NCBI RefSeq assembly: GCF_001956585.1
Contig: NZ_MSRR01000006.1
Span: 1-64,000, forward strand
From: Actinomyces naeslundii
GTDB lineage: Bacteria; Actinomycetota; Actinomycetes; Actinomycetales; Actinomycetaceae
DNA: 64,000 nucleotides
Direction: 5' to 3'
Below are positions 29,910-38,887 of the stretch, in pieces. A program made the position numbers and the translations under genes. Below the pieces are notes generated by a model. It saw nothing but the letters and a program-made list of their open reading frames with translations, did not search any database and was not told where the DNA came from. Numbering within the stretch: the stretch's first letter is position 1; every line of letters begins with the position of its first letter.

Positions 29910-30605
29910 GTGCGCCTCGTTATCGCCTCCTGCTCCGTCGACTACTCCGGCCGCCTGGACGCCCACCTGCCCCGAGCCACCCGCGTGCTCATGCTCAAGG
30001 CCGATGGCTCGGTCCTTGTCCACTCCGACGGCGGCTCCTACAAGCCCCTGAACTGGATGAGTGCCCCGGCCCGCCTGACCGTCACCGAGCCGGACGAGGA
30101 GGCCGCCGCCGACGGCGTGCACGAGGTCTGGGAGGTGAGCGCCGCCAAGACCGACGACCGCCTCGTCATCCGCGTCTTCGAGACCATCTCCGACGTCAGC
30201 CACGAGCTGGGCGTGGACCCCGGGCTCACCAAGGACGGCGTCGAGGCTCATCTCCAGGAGCTCCTGGCCGAGCAGATCGAGGTCCTGGGCGCCGGCTTCC
30301 GCCTGGTGCGCCGCGAGTTCCCCACCGCCATCGGCCCGGTCGACATCATGGCCAAGGATGCTGAGGGCCGATCCGTGGCCGTGGAGATCAAGCGCGTCGG
30401 CGGGATCGACGGCGTCGAGCAGCTCACCCGCTACCTTGAGCTGCTGGACCGCGACCCGCTGCTGACCCCTGTCCAGGGCGTCTTCGCCGCCCAGACGATC
30501 AAGCCCCAGGCCCGTGTCCTGGCCGAGGACCGCGGCATCCGCTGCGTCACCCTCGACTACGACGCCATGCGCGGCATGGACGACCCGACCTCCCGCCTGT
30601 TCTGA
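29910..30605 (+). CDS. nucS: mismatch endonuclease NucS/EndoMS
   Basis: A 231-residue RecB-like nuclease of the NucS family, which provides non-canonical mismatch repair in actinobacteria lacking MutS/MutL. The N-terminal domain begins [16 protein letters not shown]; the nuclease core shows [29 protein letters not shown] and a conserved C-terminal part ([10 protein letters not shown]). The D, E-x-K and Q-L-T-R-Y residues of the PD-(D/E)xK site are present. Its position after DUF2550 and the ATP synthase is the normal actinobacterial context. Confidence 0.95.
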   Translation: MRLVIASCSVDYSGRLDAHLPRATRVLMLKADGSVLVHSDGGSYKPLNWMSAPARLTVTEPDEEAAADGVHEVWEVSAAKTDDRLVIRVFETISDVSHELGVDPGLTKDGVEAHLQELLAEQIEVLGAGFRLVRREFPTAIGPVDIMAKDAEGRSVAVEIKRVGGIDGVEQLTRYLELLDRDPLLTPVQGVFAAQTIKPQARVLAEDRGIRCVTLDYDAMRGMDDPTSRLF

Positions 30606-30615
30606 GGAGGCAGCC

Positions 30616-31872
30616 GTGCCCGCCGCCCGCGACTCCTCCGCGCCGCTGCCGATCGAGGTGAGCCTGGCCCGCATCATCTCCCAGGGCCTCATCCCGGCCA
30701 CTGCCGCGCCCGACGTCGTCCAGGCAGTATCCCGCCAGCTCGCCATTCAGGGGCAGCAGGTCTCCGCCGTCCCGCACGCCCTGCTCGTGCGCGCCCCGGC
30801 CGCCACCCCGGCTGACGTCGAGGCCGCCTTCGCTCGGGGTGACCTCGTGCGCTCCTGGCCCATGCGCGGCACCGTCCACATCACCACCGCCGCGGACCAT
30901 CACTGGCTGCGGGCCGCCCTCATGCACCGCACCGACGCCTGGGTCCGGCGCAGCGAGGCCGACTACGGCGTCGATGCCGCCCTGTGCGAGCGCGCCGCCG
31001 AGGTGGCCCTCGGCCTCATCGATGACCAGGGCCCGCTGACGCGCTCGGTGCTGCTTGCGTCCTGGCAGGAGGCCGGCCTCATGGAGGCCTTCCGCGGCGA
31101 GGACGTCTCGGCCTACCGGCGCCGCCACCTCCTGGTGCGTCTCCAGCGTGAGGGGATCCTTGTCCAGGGGCCGCGGTCCGGCAATGAGCACCTCGTCATG
31201 GACGCGCGCCACCTGCCCGACGCCGACTCCGGGCCCGCCGGTGCAGGCGTCGCCCACGGCGGGGCGGGCCACCGCGCCGCCTGCGCGCACATCGCCTACC
31301 GCTACGCCGCCGGCCACGGCCCGGTCGGCGCCGAGGACCTGGCCCGCTGGACCACGCTGCCCAAGACGCAGGCCGCCCGCGCCCTGGAGGACGCCGTCGA
31401 GCTGGGGGAGGAGCAGGCCCCGGCCTCAGCTGAGGGCGCCGGTGAGTCGGCCGGGACCCGCGTTCCGCTCGTGCGGGCGGTCGCCGAGGGTGGGGCGCGC
31501 GGAAGCCTGCGCCCGCTCGGCCCTGGCGAGTCGGCACCGAAGGCCGGCCTGCTCTACATGCGCGCCGACCTGCCCGACCTCCTGTCCGCTCACCGCACCG
31601 CCGCGCAGGCCACGCACTTCCTGGGCTCCTTCGACGAGCTGCACGTGGGCTACAAAGACCGCTCCTGCCTCACCGACGACGACGGCGAACGCCTCATCTG
31701 CCCGGCGAGCAACGGCATGTTCCGCCCGATCCTGGTGGACCGCGGCTGTCTCGTCGCCGTGCGGCCGGTCGGCGAGGGCCTGCTGTGGAAGGGCGGGGCA
31801 GCGCCGTCGGCCCGCGTGGAGCGCGACGTCAACCGGGCCGTGTCCCGCATGGAGCAGCGCCTGGCCGGGTGA
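30616..31872 (+). CDS. winged-helix DNA-binding protein, AlkZ/YcaQ-like (HTH_42)
   Basis: A 418-residue protein of the HTH_42/AlkZ superfamily, whose studied members are DNA glycosylases for alkylated or cross-linked bases. It shows the family layout: an N-terminal Q-A-V-S-R-Q-L-A-I-Q segment, RSWPMRGTVHI, a central winged-helix region with RRRHLLVRLQREGIL, and the C-terminal LGSFDELHVGYKDRS. The QxQ/QxD catalytic motif of AlkZ is not clearly recognisable, so the activity is open. The GTG start follows GAGGAGG and lies 10 bases after nucS, giving a two-gene DNA-repair operon. Confidence 0.82.
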   Translation: MPAARDSSAPLPIEVSLARIISQGLIPATAAPDVVQAVSRQLAIQGQQVSAVPHALLVRAPAATPADVEAAFARGDLVRSWPMRGTVHITTAADHHWLRAALMHRTDAWVRRSEADYGVDAALCERAAEVALGLIDDQGPLTRSVLLASWQEAGLMEAFRGEDVSAYRRRHLLVRLQREGILVQGPRSGNEHLVMDARHLPDADSGPAGAGVAHGGAGHRAACAHIAYRYAAGHGPVGAEDLARWTTLPKTQAARALEDAVELGEEQAPASAEGAGESAGTRVPLVRAVAEGGARGSLRPLGPGESAPKAGLLYMRADLPDLLSAHRTAAQATHFLGSFDELHVGYKDRSCLTDDDGERLICPASNGMFRPILVDRGCLVAVRPVGEGLLWKGGAAPSARVERDVNRAVSRMEQRLAG

Positions 31873-31931
31873 GCAGAGCGGAACCGGCTTTCCGCCCACG
31901 CAGTGTGGGGGAGAAGACGCTCCGAACGAAG

Positions 31932-31960
31932 TTGTCTGATGTCTGGGGAAGTGACAGAAT
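31932..31960 (+). promoter_or_regulatory. promoter of nagA, leaderless
   Basis: TTGTCT at 31932-31937 and CAGAAT at 31955-31960 are separated by 17 bases. The ATG follows 7 bases later, so the predicted transcription start coincides with the start codon. No RBS is visible. Confidence 0.55.
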
Positions 31961-31967
31961 CCGACTT

Positions 31968-33218
31968 ATGAGCAACGAAGCCATGCAGGTCCGCGCACTT
32001 CGGGGGCGCGTCGTCACCCCCGACCACATCATCGACGACGGGGCGGTCGTCCTGTCGGGAGCTCACATCGCGTGGGTCGGCCCCGTTGACCAGGCCGCCA
32101 GGGCCGGCTTCGCAGGCGCCGTCGAGCAGGCGCAGGCCGCCCCCGAGGGCGGCTACCTCCTGCCGGGACTGGTGGACGTCCACTGCCACGGCGGCGGCGG
32201 CGAGTCCTTCCCCAACGCCGAGACCGCCGAGCAGGCGATGATCTCCGTGCGCGAGCACCGCCGCTTCGGCACCACCTCGCTGGTGGCCTCCTGCGTGACG
32301 GCCGCCCCCGAGGTCCTCAAGGCGCGCACCCGGGTCCTGGCCGGGCTGTGCGAGGACGGCGAACTCGCCGGCATCCACTTCGAGGGACCCTTCGTCTCGG
32401 TTGAGCGCTGCGGCGCCCAGGACCCCACCTACATCATCGACCCCGACACCGCCCTGACCCGCGAGCTCATCGAGCTCGGCGGCGGGCACGTCGTCACCAT
32501 GACGATCGCCCCGGAGAAGCCCGGCATCACTGGCGACGACGGAGTCAACGCGGCCCTCATCGAGGGCGGAGCCCTGCCCTCCTTCGGGCACACCGACTCC
32601 GAGGCGGCCCCCGTGCGCGCCGCCCTGGCCGACGCTGCCGCCCGCATCGCCGAGCGCCTCGAGGCCGGCAAGCCGGTCCGCGCCCCGCGCTCCACCGCCA
32701 CCCACCTGTTCAACGGCATGCGCCCCATGCACCACCGCAAGCCCGGCCCCGTGCCCGAGTTCCTGGCGGCCGCCCAGCGCGGCGAGTGCGTCCTGGAGAT
32801 GATCGGCGACGGAGTGCACCTCAACCCCGCCATCGTCCTGGACATGTTCGAGACCCTGGGGCGCGACAACGTCGTCCTGGTCACCGATGCCATGGCCGCG
32901 ACCGGCATGGCCGACGGCGACTACGTACTCGGCTCCCAGCCGGTCACCGTGGCCGACGGCGTCGCCCGCCTCACCGAGGGCGGCGCGATCGCCGGGGGGA
33001 CCGCCCACCTCATCGACGTCGTGCGCACCACCTGGCAGGGGGGAGTCGACCTGGTCGACGCCGTCTACGCCGCCAGCGTCCAGGGCGCGCAGATCCTCGG
33101 CGACTCGTCCGTGGGGGCGCTGCGGGCGGGCCTGTGGGCCGACGTCGTCGTCACTGACGCGGACCTGCGGCCCGTCACCGTGCTGCGCCGCGGCGAGGCG
33201 GTGAAGCCCGCCGCCTGA
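31968..33218 (+). CDS. nagA: N-acetylglucosamine-6-phosphate deacetylase
   Basis: A 416-residue amidohydrolase that converts GlcNAc-6-phosphate to glucosamine-6-phosphate and acetate, feeding amino sugars from wall turnover or host glycans into glycolysis. Visible motifs are the metal HxH in VDVHCHGGGGESF, the metal glutamate in IHFEGPF, TATHLFNGM, GDGVHLNP and the catalytic aspartate in LVTDAMAATGM. The ATG at 31968 is set by the leaderless promoter; an ATG five codons downstream is possible. nagB is not in the window. Confidence 0.93.
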   Translation: MSNEAMQVRALRGRVVTPDHIIDDGAVVLSGAHIAWVGPVDQAARAGFAGAVEQAQAAPEGGYLLPGLVDVHCHGGGGESFPNAETAEQAMISVREHRRFGTTSLVASCVTAAPEVLKARTRVLAGLCEDGELAGIHFEGPFVSVERCGAQDPTYIIDPDTALTRELIELGGGHVVTMTIAPEKPGITGDDGVNAALIEGGALPSFGHTDSEAAPVRAALADAAARIAERLEAGKPVRAPRSTATHLFNGMRPMHHRKPGPVPEFLAAAQRGECVLEMIGDGVHLNPAIVLDMFETLGRDNVVLVTDAMAATGMADGDYVLGSQPVTVADGVARLTEGGAIAGGTAHLIDVVRTTWQGGVDLVDAVYAASVQGAQILGDSSVGALRAGLWADVVVTDADLRPVTVLRRGEAVKPAA

Positions 33219-33272
33219 TCCTCCCGCACCACCGGCCCGCACGGGCCCAGCAGTCTCTTGTCATGTGGGAGC

Positions 33273-33310
33273 CGTTCGCCCCGACCTGAACCACCAGGTC
33301 GGGGCGAACG
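33273..33310. terminator. 16-bp perfect hairpin between nagA and DinB gene
   Basis: Arms 33273-33288 and 33295-33310 pair perfectly (CGTTCGCCCCGACCTG and its inverse) around a 6-base loop. It lies between convergent genes and has no T-run on either side. A bidirectional terminator of the U-less type is the best reading. Confidence 0.75.
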
Positions 33311-33332
33311 TGTGGTGCCGGGCGGGTTGCGC

Positions 33333-33857
33333 CTAGCCGGGCAGGCCCAGGAGGCGGCGGGTGTAGACGGCCTGGCCGGAGTGCTGGGCGGCGTCGTCGA
33401 TGATCGAGACCAGGCGCGCGCCCCGGGTGACGGGCGGGTCCCAGGAGCTGTCGATGATGTCGTCGAGCCTCTCCGGCGCCAGGGATCGCATGTAGCCGTA
33501 CGCCATGGCATAGGCGTCATCGAGATAGGCGGTCAGGACGGAGAGGTCGTCGACGACGACCTGGGCGGCCTCCTCGGGCGTGTGGCGCCAGTCCTGGGTG
33601 TCGTCGGGCAGGGGTAGGTCGAAGCGCTCCCGGTGACCGCCGGTGAACCAGACGAACTCCTGGCCCGCCATGAGCGAGATCTGGAGGTCGATCTCGCGGG
33701 CCGTGTGCCAGGCCAACCAGGTCAAGGAGTTCGTACGCGGAGCGATGTCTGGGACCGGGGGAGTATTGGCCTGCTCCAGCGTGACGTCGGCAAGGGCACG
33801 GTCAAAGCGCTCGCGGGATCTGGACAGTGCGTCGATGAGTATCTCTGCAAGTGTCAT
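33333..33857 (-). CDS. DinB-family (DUF664-like) protein
   Basis: A 174-residue four-helix-bundle protein of the DinB superfamily. The metal-site histidine pattern is visible: an N-terminal half with LTWLAWHTAREID and a C-terminal DDAAQHSGQAVYTRRLLG with the second histidine. Actinobacterial relatives include mycothiol-dependent transferases, so a bacillithiol/mycothiol-linked detoxification role is possible but not shown. It is convergent with nagA. Confidence 0.82.
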   Translation of the reverse strand: MTLAEILIDALSRSRERFDRALADVTLEQANTPPVPDIAPRTNSLTWLAWHTAREIDLQISLMAGQEFVWFTGGHRERFDLPLPDDTQDWRHTPEEAAQVVVDDLSVLTAYLDDAYAMAYGYMRSLAPERLDDIIDSSWDPPVTRGARLVSIIDDAAQHSGQAVYTRRLLGLPG

Positions 33858-33938
33858 ACCGTCAGGCTACGCCTCTACCTGACGCTCGCGGGAGCCCGGC
33901 GTCGACGGGGAGCCGGCTCTGAATGGCGATGGATGGAT

Positions 33939-34541
33939 TCAACGCTGCGGGGAACTGGGGGCGATGCTCATGTACGTGGCTGAAGGCTTCTCCATGATGG
34001 CGAAGGCGAGGCAGGCTGCAGCCGAGATACCGACTCCAATAGTGCTCGCCATTGCCAGGATGTCGGAGGAGCCGGAAGAGAGTCCCAGGCTCTCAAGGGG
34101 TGAAGGAATACGTGAGGGGATGAAGTGCTGATCGGGCAGCGACAAGGATAGGAGTATAAGGAATGTCAAGTGACTGAAGAAAGCTGTCGCTGTTGCCGGT
34201 GTGATGATTCTGTTACCAAGGCGCGATGGCCTGTTCGATGTGGCGGCTAATGTAGCGACGTGGAAGCCGATGGCGTATGGGAGGAGGAAGAAGGAGCGCA
34301 TACCGAATGCATCACATGTGATGCGCAAGCTGATCGTGATGAGCGGTATCACGATGGCCAGCGGGATCCTGAGCCAGAAGAGGAGCGTATTCCGTGTGGA
34401 AGCGATGTGGTCGTTGGCTCCCTGTATGGAATTCAGTAGGGACGAGTAGGACATGGCACGGTAGGGCGAAGGAGCTGGGAGCTGGTGCGTATATGGAGGT
34501 GTCACTCCATATACCTGCATACTGTTCTGGTGGAAGCTCAT
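33939..34541 (-). CDS. hypothetical membrane protein, lower-GC
   Basis: A reading frame of up to 200 residues with three to four hydrophobic segments (FWLRIPLAIVIPLITISL, FFLLPYAIGFHVATLAA, FFSHLTFLILLSLSL, and one near the C terminus). I do not recognise a family. Base composition is clearly lower in GC and codon choice less biased than in its neighbours, which suggests acquisition. Two starts are possible: the ATG at 34541 or the ATG at 34454; neither has a convincing RBS. It is flanked by about 260 non-coding bases upstream. Confidence 0.5.
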   Translation of the reverse strand: MSFHQNSMQVYGVTPPYTHQLPAPSPYRAMSYSSLLNSIQGANDHIASTRNTLLFWLRIPLAIVIPLITISLRITCDAFGMRSFFLLPYAIGFHVATLAATSNRPSRLGNRIITPATATAFFSHLTFLILLSLSLPDQHFIPSRIPSPLESLGLSSGSSDILAMASTIGVGISAAACLAFAIMEKPSATYMSIAPSSPQR

Positions 34542-34804
34542 GCCTTGAGGTTAGAGGCGGAGTGTGGGAACGGCGATGGGGTGTTGTTCCCAAGGGATGA
34601 GGACCGGATCAGACGGACGAGTGGTAACGCGAGTGGGTGAGCTGGATGCGGGCCGGCCGTGTTCGTGTATCACCGCGCTCCGACGAACGCCCAGATCAAA
34701 CCGAGTCCCGGACGCGAAACACCCCTCCCTCGAGTGGCGCGTCCATCCCCGGAACCCGCCGTCGTTCGTGAAGGGAACGTCGGTGGGGGTGGTGTTTCAG
34801 GGGG

Positions 34805-35623
34805 TTAGTGGCCTTGGGCTTCTTCGGCGTCGTCGGTGAGGTAGGAGGTGATGCGGACGAGGTCGTAGGGGGTGGAGGTCTCGGTGGTGGTGATGGTGCC
34901 TTCGATGGTGTGCCAGGTGGTGTCGCCTTGGGGGTGGTAGCGGGTGGTCCAGGTGGTGGTCAGGGTGGTGGTGACGGCTGTGGCGGTGTGCTGGTAGTGG
35001 TGGGTGACGGTCTGGTGGGGGTATGGGTGGCCGGGGTCGGTGGTGGTTGTGGTGGTGCCGTCTCCCCAGTTCCAGGTGTAGGAGGTGGGGGTGAACTCGA
35101 CGTCGATGGTGGTGCCCAGGATGGTGGTGGTCTGGTGGCGCGCGGTGGGGTTGGTGTAGACGATGAAGGCCTTGGAGATGACTACCTTCGGGCCGGGCGG
35201 TTGGCGGGTGATCCCTGAGCCTTGCGCGATGAGAGTGGCGGCCTGGCGGGTGGTGAGCGTGACCGTGCGGGGGCTGGCCCCGGCGGGCCCATCGTTCTGG
35301 GGGTCGCCGGGCTGGGACATCCTGTTGTACATGCAGTCCATGTCCGGGATATGACCGCCGCCGCTGACGCAGTCCTGGTGGGGCTGCTTATCCCACGTCG
35401 ATGGGTCAGAAGCTGTCACGGTCGGATGCTCTTGAGACGGCAGCTCACCAGGGCCTGAATCAGGTACTTCTATCGTTTCGCTATATTCTCCGGTTATTTC
35501 CGACCGACTTCCAGAGTTGTTTCCACCGATAGTGGGGTCAGATGATCCCGGCTCGCTTCGAGCCGCGATTGTCGGAAATATCGAAAGTGAAGTGATAACC
35601 ACGACCGAGAGAGGGAGTCTCAT
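34805..35623 (-). CDS. exported PKD-like protein, threonine-rich
   Basis: A 272-residue protein with an N-terminal signal peptide (MRLPLSVVVITSLSIFPTIAARS). It has a polar region, then a PKD-like beta domain near residues 165-215 with TWNWGDGTTTTTT and HPYPHQTVTHHY, followed by a Thr-rich beta segment. There is no sortase motif, so it is likely secreted or held by another protein. Its ATG is 2 bases after the stop of the upstream DUF6318 lipoprotein gene, so the two are co-translated and probably interact at the surface. The function is unknown. Confidence 0.7.
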   Translation of the reverse strand: MRLPLSVVVITSLSIFPTIAARSEPGSSDPTIGGNNSGSRSEITGEYSETIEVPDSGPGELPSQEHPTVTASDPSTWDKQPHQDCVSGGGHIPDMDCMYNRMSQPGDPQNDGPAGASPRTVTLTTRQAATLIAQGSGITRQPPGPKVVISKAFIVYTNPTARHQTTTILGTTIDVEFTPTSYTWNWGDGTTTTTTDPGHPYPHQTVTHHYQHTATAVTTTLTTTWTTRYHPQGDTTWHTIEGTITTTETSTPYDLVRITSYLTDDAEEAQGH

Positions 35624-35625
35624 TT

Positions 35626-36366
35626 TTAAACCACTTCCCCCTCACCAAGCATCCAGCGACCATTGATGTATCGAACACCGAACTTGAGTTCTTGGTCCTC
35701 GATTGGTTCGGCCACTTCGGGGTTTTTCCCGGGGTGACACCATGTCATTTGACCGTAGTTGATGTGGACGTGGATGAGGTTGTAGTTATAGCCGTCTAAT
35801 TTCTCGTAGTAGCGAATGTTCGTGATGTCCTGATCCCATTTGTTAGCCCAGCCACCGTCCTTGTGAAGGTCGCTCGCCCGGTCGATGACTGATTTGCAGA
35901 AGACGCAGCCGTCTTCGGTCATGGCTTCAATTTCGGTAGTGTTGCCGGTCATGAAGGCGTAGCGGTAGAGATCGAGGAAGTAGTAGACGCTACCCGTGGC
36001 GCCTCGTGCGGACTCCTCATCCATGTGCAGAGGTTTGACGGGTGTGGGTTCGGCCAGGGCGGCGTCGCGTTTGGCTCGCAGCTCGGGGGTCAGGGCGGCC
36101 TCACGTGAGGCTGTCGCTGAGGCGTTGGCGTCGGCGACGCCCTTCTCAGCACGGGCGACGGCCGCCGAGGCGCTGGCACTGGCGCTCACGCTCGCCTCCG
36201 CCTTGGCGTCCTTCAACGAGCAGGCCGTCAACCCCAGAGCCAGCACACACACCACCGCCAGCCCAGCGGCCGCCCGGCTCCGCTCGAGGCGGGAACCAGG
36301 CCGGCGACGATCGAATACTGATCGTTGCGCGCCCGCAGGCGCAGGGGGCCGTAGGGACGTACTCAT
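35626..36366 (-). CDS. DUF6318-type lipoprotein
   Basis: A 246-residue lipoprotein. A basic N terminus is followed by a hydrophobic stretch ending in the lipobox LTACS near residue 48, then an Ala/Ser/Glu-rich linker and a conserved globular domain (GATGSVYYFLDLYRYAFMTG, EDGCVFCKSVIDRA, QDQELKFGV region) typical of actinobacterial DUF6318. A CxxC pair sits in CVFCKS. The start at 36366 has GAGGAGGC upstream. It is first in a two-gene operon with the PKD-like gene. The C-terminal half has lower GC than the chromosome average. The function is unknown. Confidence 0.75.
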   Translation of the reverse strand: MSTSLRPPAPAGAQRSVFDRRRPGSRLERSRAAAGLAVVCVLALGLTACSLKDAKAEASVSASASASAAVARAEKGVADANASATASREAALTPELRAKRDAALAEPTPVKPLHMDEESARGATGSVYYFLDLYRYAFMTGNTTEIEAMTEDGCVFCKSVIDRASDLHKDGGWANKWDQDITNIRYYEKLDGYNYNLIHVHINYGQMTWCHPGKNPEVAEPIEDQELKFGVRYINGRWMLGEGEVV

Positions 36367-37014
36367 CGCGGAAGCCTCCTCGCCACCGAAACAACTCCAC
36401 CAAACCACCCACCGAGCACTCCTGTCCGGCCGGGCGGCATATTGACTCTACCTGCGCAAACACGCCCACCACCAGAGCATCCTCGAACCCTGTGGAAAAC
36501 CCAGAACAGCACCCTGCAGGCCGGGCGACAACCTCAACCTGACGGCTTGGCTACTGGCGCGTCCTGTGCCTTCGGGACGGCCGTGTACGTGCAGGTCCCC
36601 TCGCCCTCACGACCTGCAGTCAGCCACGCCATCATCAAGCCTGGTGGGCCCGTCGGCTACACGAGGTCCGCTCGCATCCGGCTACGTGAGCCGGCGCAGA
36701 TCAAGCCTGGCTCAATCCGGTCGCCCCGAACTGCTGCCGGAGATCGCAGAATCGTCCATCTGAGATGGCCATGTGCTACCTGAGCGAAACACCTTGGCTC
36801 GCAGTCGCGGCAGCGTTCACCTCAGATGAATCCGCGCCACCTGACCTCGCACGAATCCACCAACCATCACACCACCGACACAACATCCCACGGGTCGTCG
36901 GAGCCCGTCCGAGGGATCTCCTGCTCCGGCCGGCCCGGCGCTCTCGCCTCACGACCCGAGAATGCTCGGATCCGGCGTGCCTTCCTGGGGTGCTCCAGCA
37001 GGCCGGCAGCGTGC
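36367..37014. other. 648-base region without a recognisable gene
   Basis: Short open frames here have no homology-like pattern, no good RBS and no conserved motif. A 13-base palindrome (CCATCT-G-AGATGG) lies near 36756-36768. No tRNA, riboswitch or mobile-element end was recognised. The left end should hold the promoter of the leftward DUF6318 operon, and the right end follows purU. Confidence 0.5.
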
Positions 37015-37887
37015 TCAGGCGAAGACGACGGTGCGGTGCCCGTTGAGCAGCACCCGGTGCTCGGTGTGCCAGCGCACGGCCTGCGCCAGCACCCGGCGCT
37101 CGACGTCCTGCCCCTTGGCCTGCAGCACGGACACCGAGTCCTCATGACCGGCCCGTGTCACGTCCTGCTCAATGATCGGGCCCTCATCGAGGTCCGCCGT
37201 CACGTAGTGCGCCGTCGCCCCGATGAGCTTGACCCCGCGCTCGTGCGCCTGGGCGTAGGGGCGCGCCCCCTTGAAGGACGGAAGGAACGAGTGGTGGATG
37301 TTGATGACGCCCCCGTGCAGCCGCTCGCACAGGGCGGGGGAGAGGATCTGCATGTAGCGGGCCAGCACCACCAGCTCGACGTTGAGTGAGTCCACCAGCC
37401 CCAGCAGCTCGGCTTCGGCGGCCTCCTTGGTCTCCTTGGTGACCGGGATGTGGTGGAAGGGCACCCCGTAGAACTCGGCGACGTCCCGCAGCGTCTCGTG
37501 GTTGCCCACCACGCCGACGACGTCGACCGGCAGCCCTTGGCTGCGTTCCCTGAAGAGCAGGTCAGTCAGGCAGTGCCCCTCCTTGGAGACCATGATGAGG
37601 GTGCGCATGGCGCGCCCCACCTCATCGAGGCTCCACTCCATCTCGTACTCGCCGGCCAGCTCGGCCAGGTCCTTCTCCAGCTCCTCGCGCGGCACGGTGG
37701 TGAGCACCTGGACCCGCATGAAGAACAGGCCGGTGGAGGAGTCCCCGAACTGCTTGGACTCGGTGATGTTCCCGCCGCGGCGCGCCAACGTGCCGGTGAC
37801 CGCGTGGACGATGCCCGGACGGTCGGGGCAGGACAGGGACAGGACCAGGTGGGCGGCGGAGTCGGGTTGCGCCGTGGAGTGAGCCAT
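37015..37887 (-). CDS. purU: formyltetrahydrofolate deformylase
   Basis: A 290-residue enzyme that hydrolyses 10-formyl-THF to formate and THF, balancing one-carbon pools and supplying formate to PurT-type purine synthesis. An ACT domain occupies residues 10-90 (LSLSCPDRPGIVHAVTG). The formyltransferase domain follows with the catalytic Asn and His in GVINIHHSFLPSFKGARPY and the Asp in DLDEGPIIEQD. It starts 4 bases after the urea transporter stop, so it belongs to the urease transcript. No purT is present in the window. Confidence 0.94.
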   Translation of the reverse strand: MAHSTAQPDSAAHLVLSLSCPDRPGIVHAVTGTLARRGGNITESKQFGDSSTGLFFMRVQVLTTVPREELEKDLAELAGEYEMEWSLDEVGRAMRTLIMVSKEGHCLTDLLFRERSQGLPVDVVGVVGNHETLRDVAEFYGVPFHHIPVTKETKEAAEAELLGLVDSLNVELVVLARYMQILSPALCERLHGGVINIHHSFLPSFKGARPYAQAHERGVKLIGATAHYVTADLDEGPIIEQDVTRAGHEDSVSVLQAKGQDVERRVLAQAVRWHTEHRVLLNGHRTVVFA

Positions 37888-37891
37888 GGCC

Positions 37892-38827
37892 TCAGCCTAG
37901 TCGGCGCTCGCGCCAGTTGACGACGGCGAGCACCAGCCAGGTGGTCACGATGAAGGGCCAGGTGTAGGTCGGCACCGGGATCGCCGTGAAAACCCGGTCC
38001 ACGATGACGGTCAGCACCGATCCCGCGACCGCCAGCACCCAGGCCCGCCTCCCGGGAGGCAGGAGGACGACGCCGATCGCGATCGCCGTCAGGCACGGAG
38101 AGTATCCGCCCAGACCGTGCGCCGCCTGGCCGGCGGGAACGAGTGCCAGCGTTGCCGCCGTTCCGACGACGCTGCCCAGCAGCGCTGCCGTTCCTACTCT
38201 CCAACCGGCGATGAACAGCCCGGCCAGGATCAGTGCACCGCCGACCCAGGAGTCGACGAGCACCACCTGGGACTCTCCCGTCAGCACCGCCTCCGGGACC
38301 AGCCACGCCGTCGACCCGCTGACCGGAGCCGGATCGGGCACCATCGGCGCGTCGATCGCCCTGAGCAGAGCGGTCAGCAGGCCGGAGACGATGCAGAAGG
38401 GAGCCGTGAGCGCCGGGAGCCCGAGCGGCGCGAGGGCGAGCTCCAGAGCACGGTGGACCGCGGGGCACGCCGCCGCCCCGACCACGGTGAGCAGCGTCGC
38501 CGGCCAGAAGACGCCCATAGCAGCCCAGGCCGCCGCTCCCACCAGCGCCCCGTTGTAGCCCTGGAGCCCATCGGAGACTCGCAGGTCCAGCAGCCGGCCC
38601 GCCACCGTCGACACCGTCGTCCCGAGGACCACTTGGAGAGCCATGAGCGGTGAGTAGACGGCGATGCCGGCCACGATGAGCAGTCCGGTGAGCGCCCGTG
38701 GCTGGAGGAAGATCTGCCCCACCCCGCGCCCCAGCGCGCCCACGCCGGATGAGACGATCGACGGGACGGCCGCGGTGCCCGGTCCGGGAGTCGGGTGGTG
38801 GGGCCGATGAACAGATGACTGAGGCAT
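37892..38827 (-). CDS. urea transporter (UT family)
   Basis: A 311-residue membrane protein with about ten hydrophobic segments and the UT-family selectivity-filter repeats: GLQGYNGALVGAA near residue 92 and GGYSPCLTAIAIGV near residue 242, each followed by TAPFC-like and hydrophobic segments. It is a passive urea channel. It lies 60 bases after ureD and is in the same direction as the urease genes, so it supplies urea to the cytoplasmic enzyme. Confidence 0.9.
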   Translation of the reverse strand: MPQSSVHRPHHPTPGPGTAAVPSIVSSGVGALGRGVGQIFLQPRALTGLLIVAGIAVYSPLMALQVVLGTTVSTVAGRLLDLRVSDGLQGYNGALVGAAAWAAMGVFWPATLLTVVGAAACPAVHRALELALAPLGLPALTAPFCIVSGLLTALLRAIDAPMVPDPAPVSGSTAWLVPEAVLTGESQVVLVDSWVGGALILAGLFIAGWRVGTAALLGSVVGTAATLALVPAGQAAHGLGGYSPCLTAIAIGVVLLPPGRRAWVLAVAGSVLTVIVDRVFTAIPVPTYTWPFIVTTWLVLAVVNWRERRLG

Positions 38828-38887
38828 GAGGGGCTCCGATCGGTAGAGACTCGGGAGATGCCCGCCGCCCAGGCGAGCGGGCTGTCG

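Noticed and set aside
36442-37389. Overlapping open frames of 93-187 codons on the plus strand
   Set aside because: Arg/Pro/Ser-rich with no motif or RBS; the rightmost is antisense to purU.
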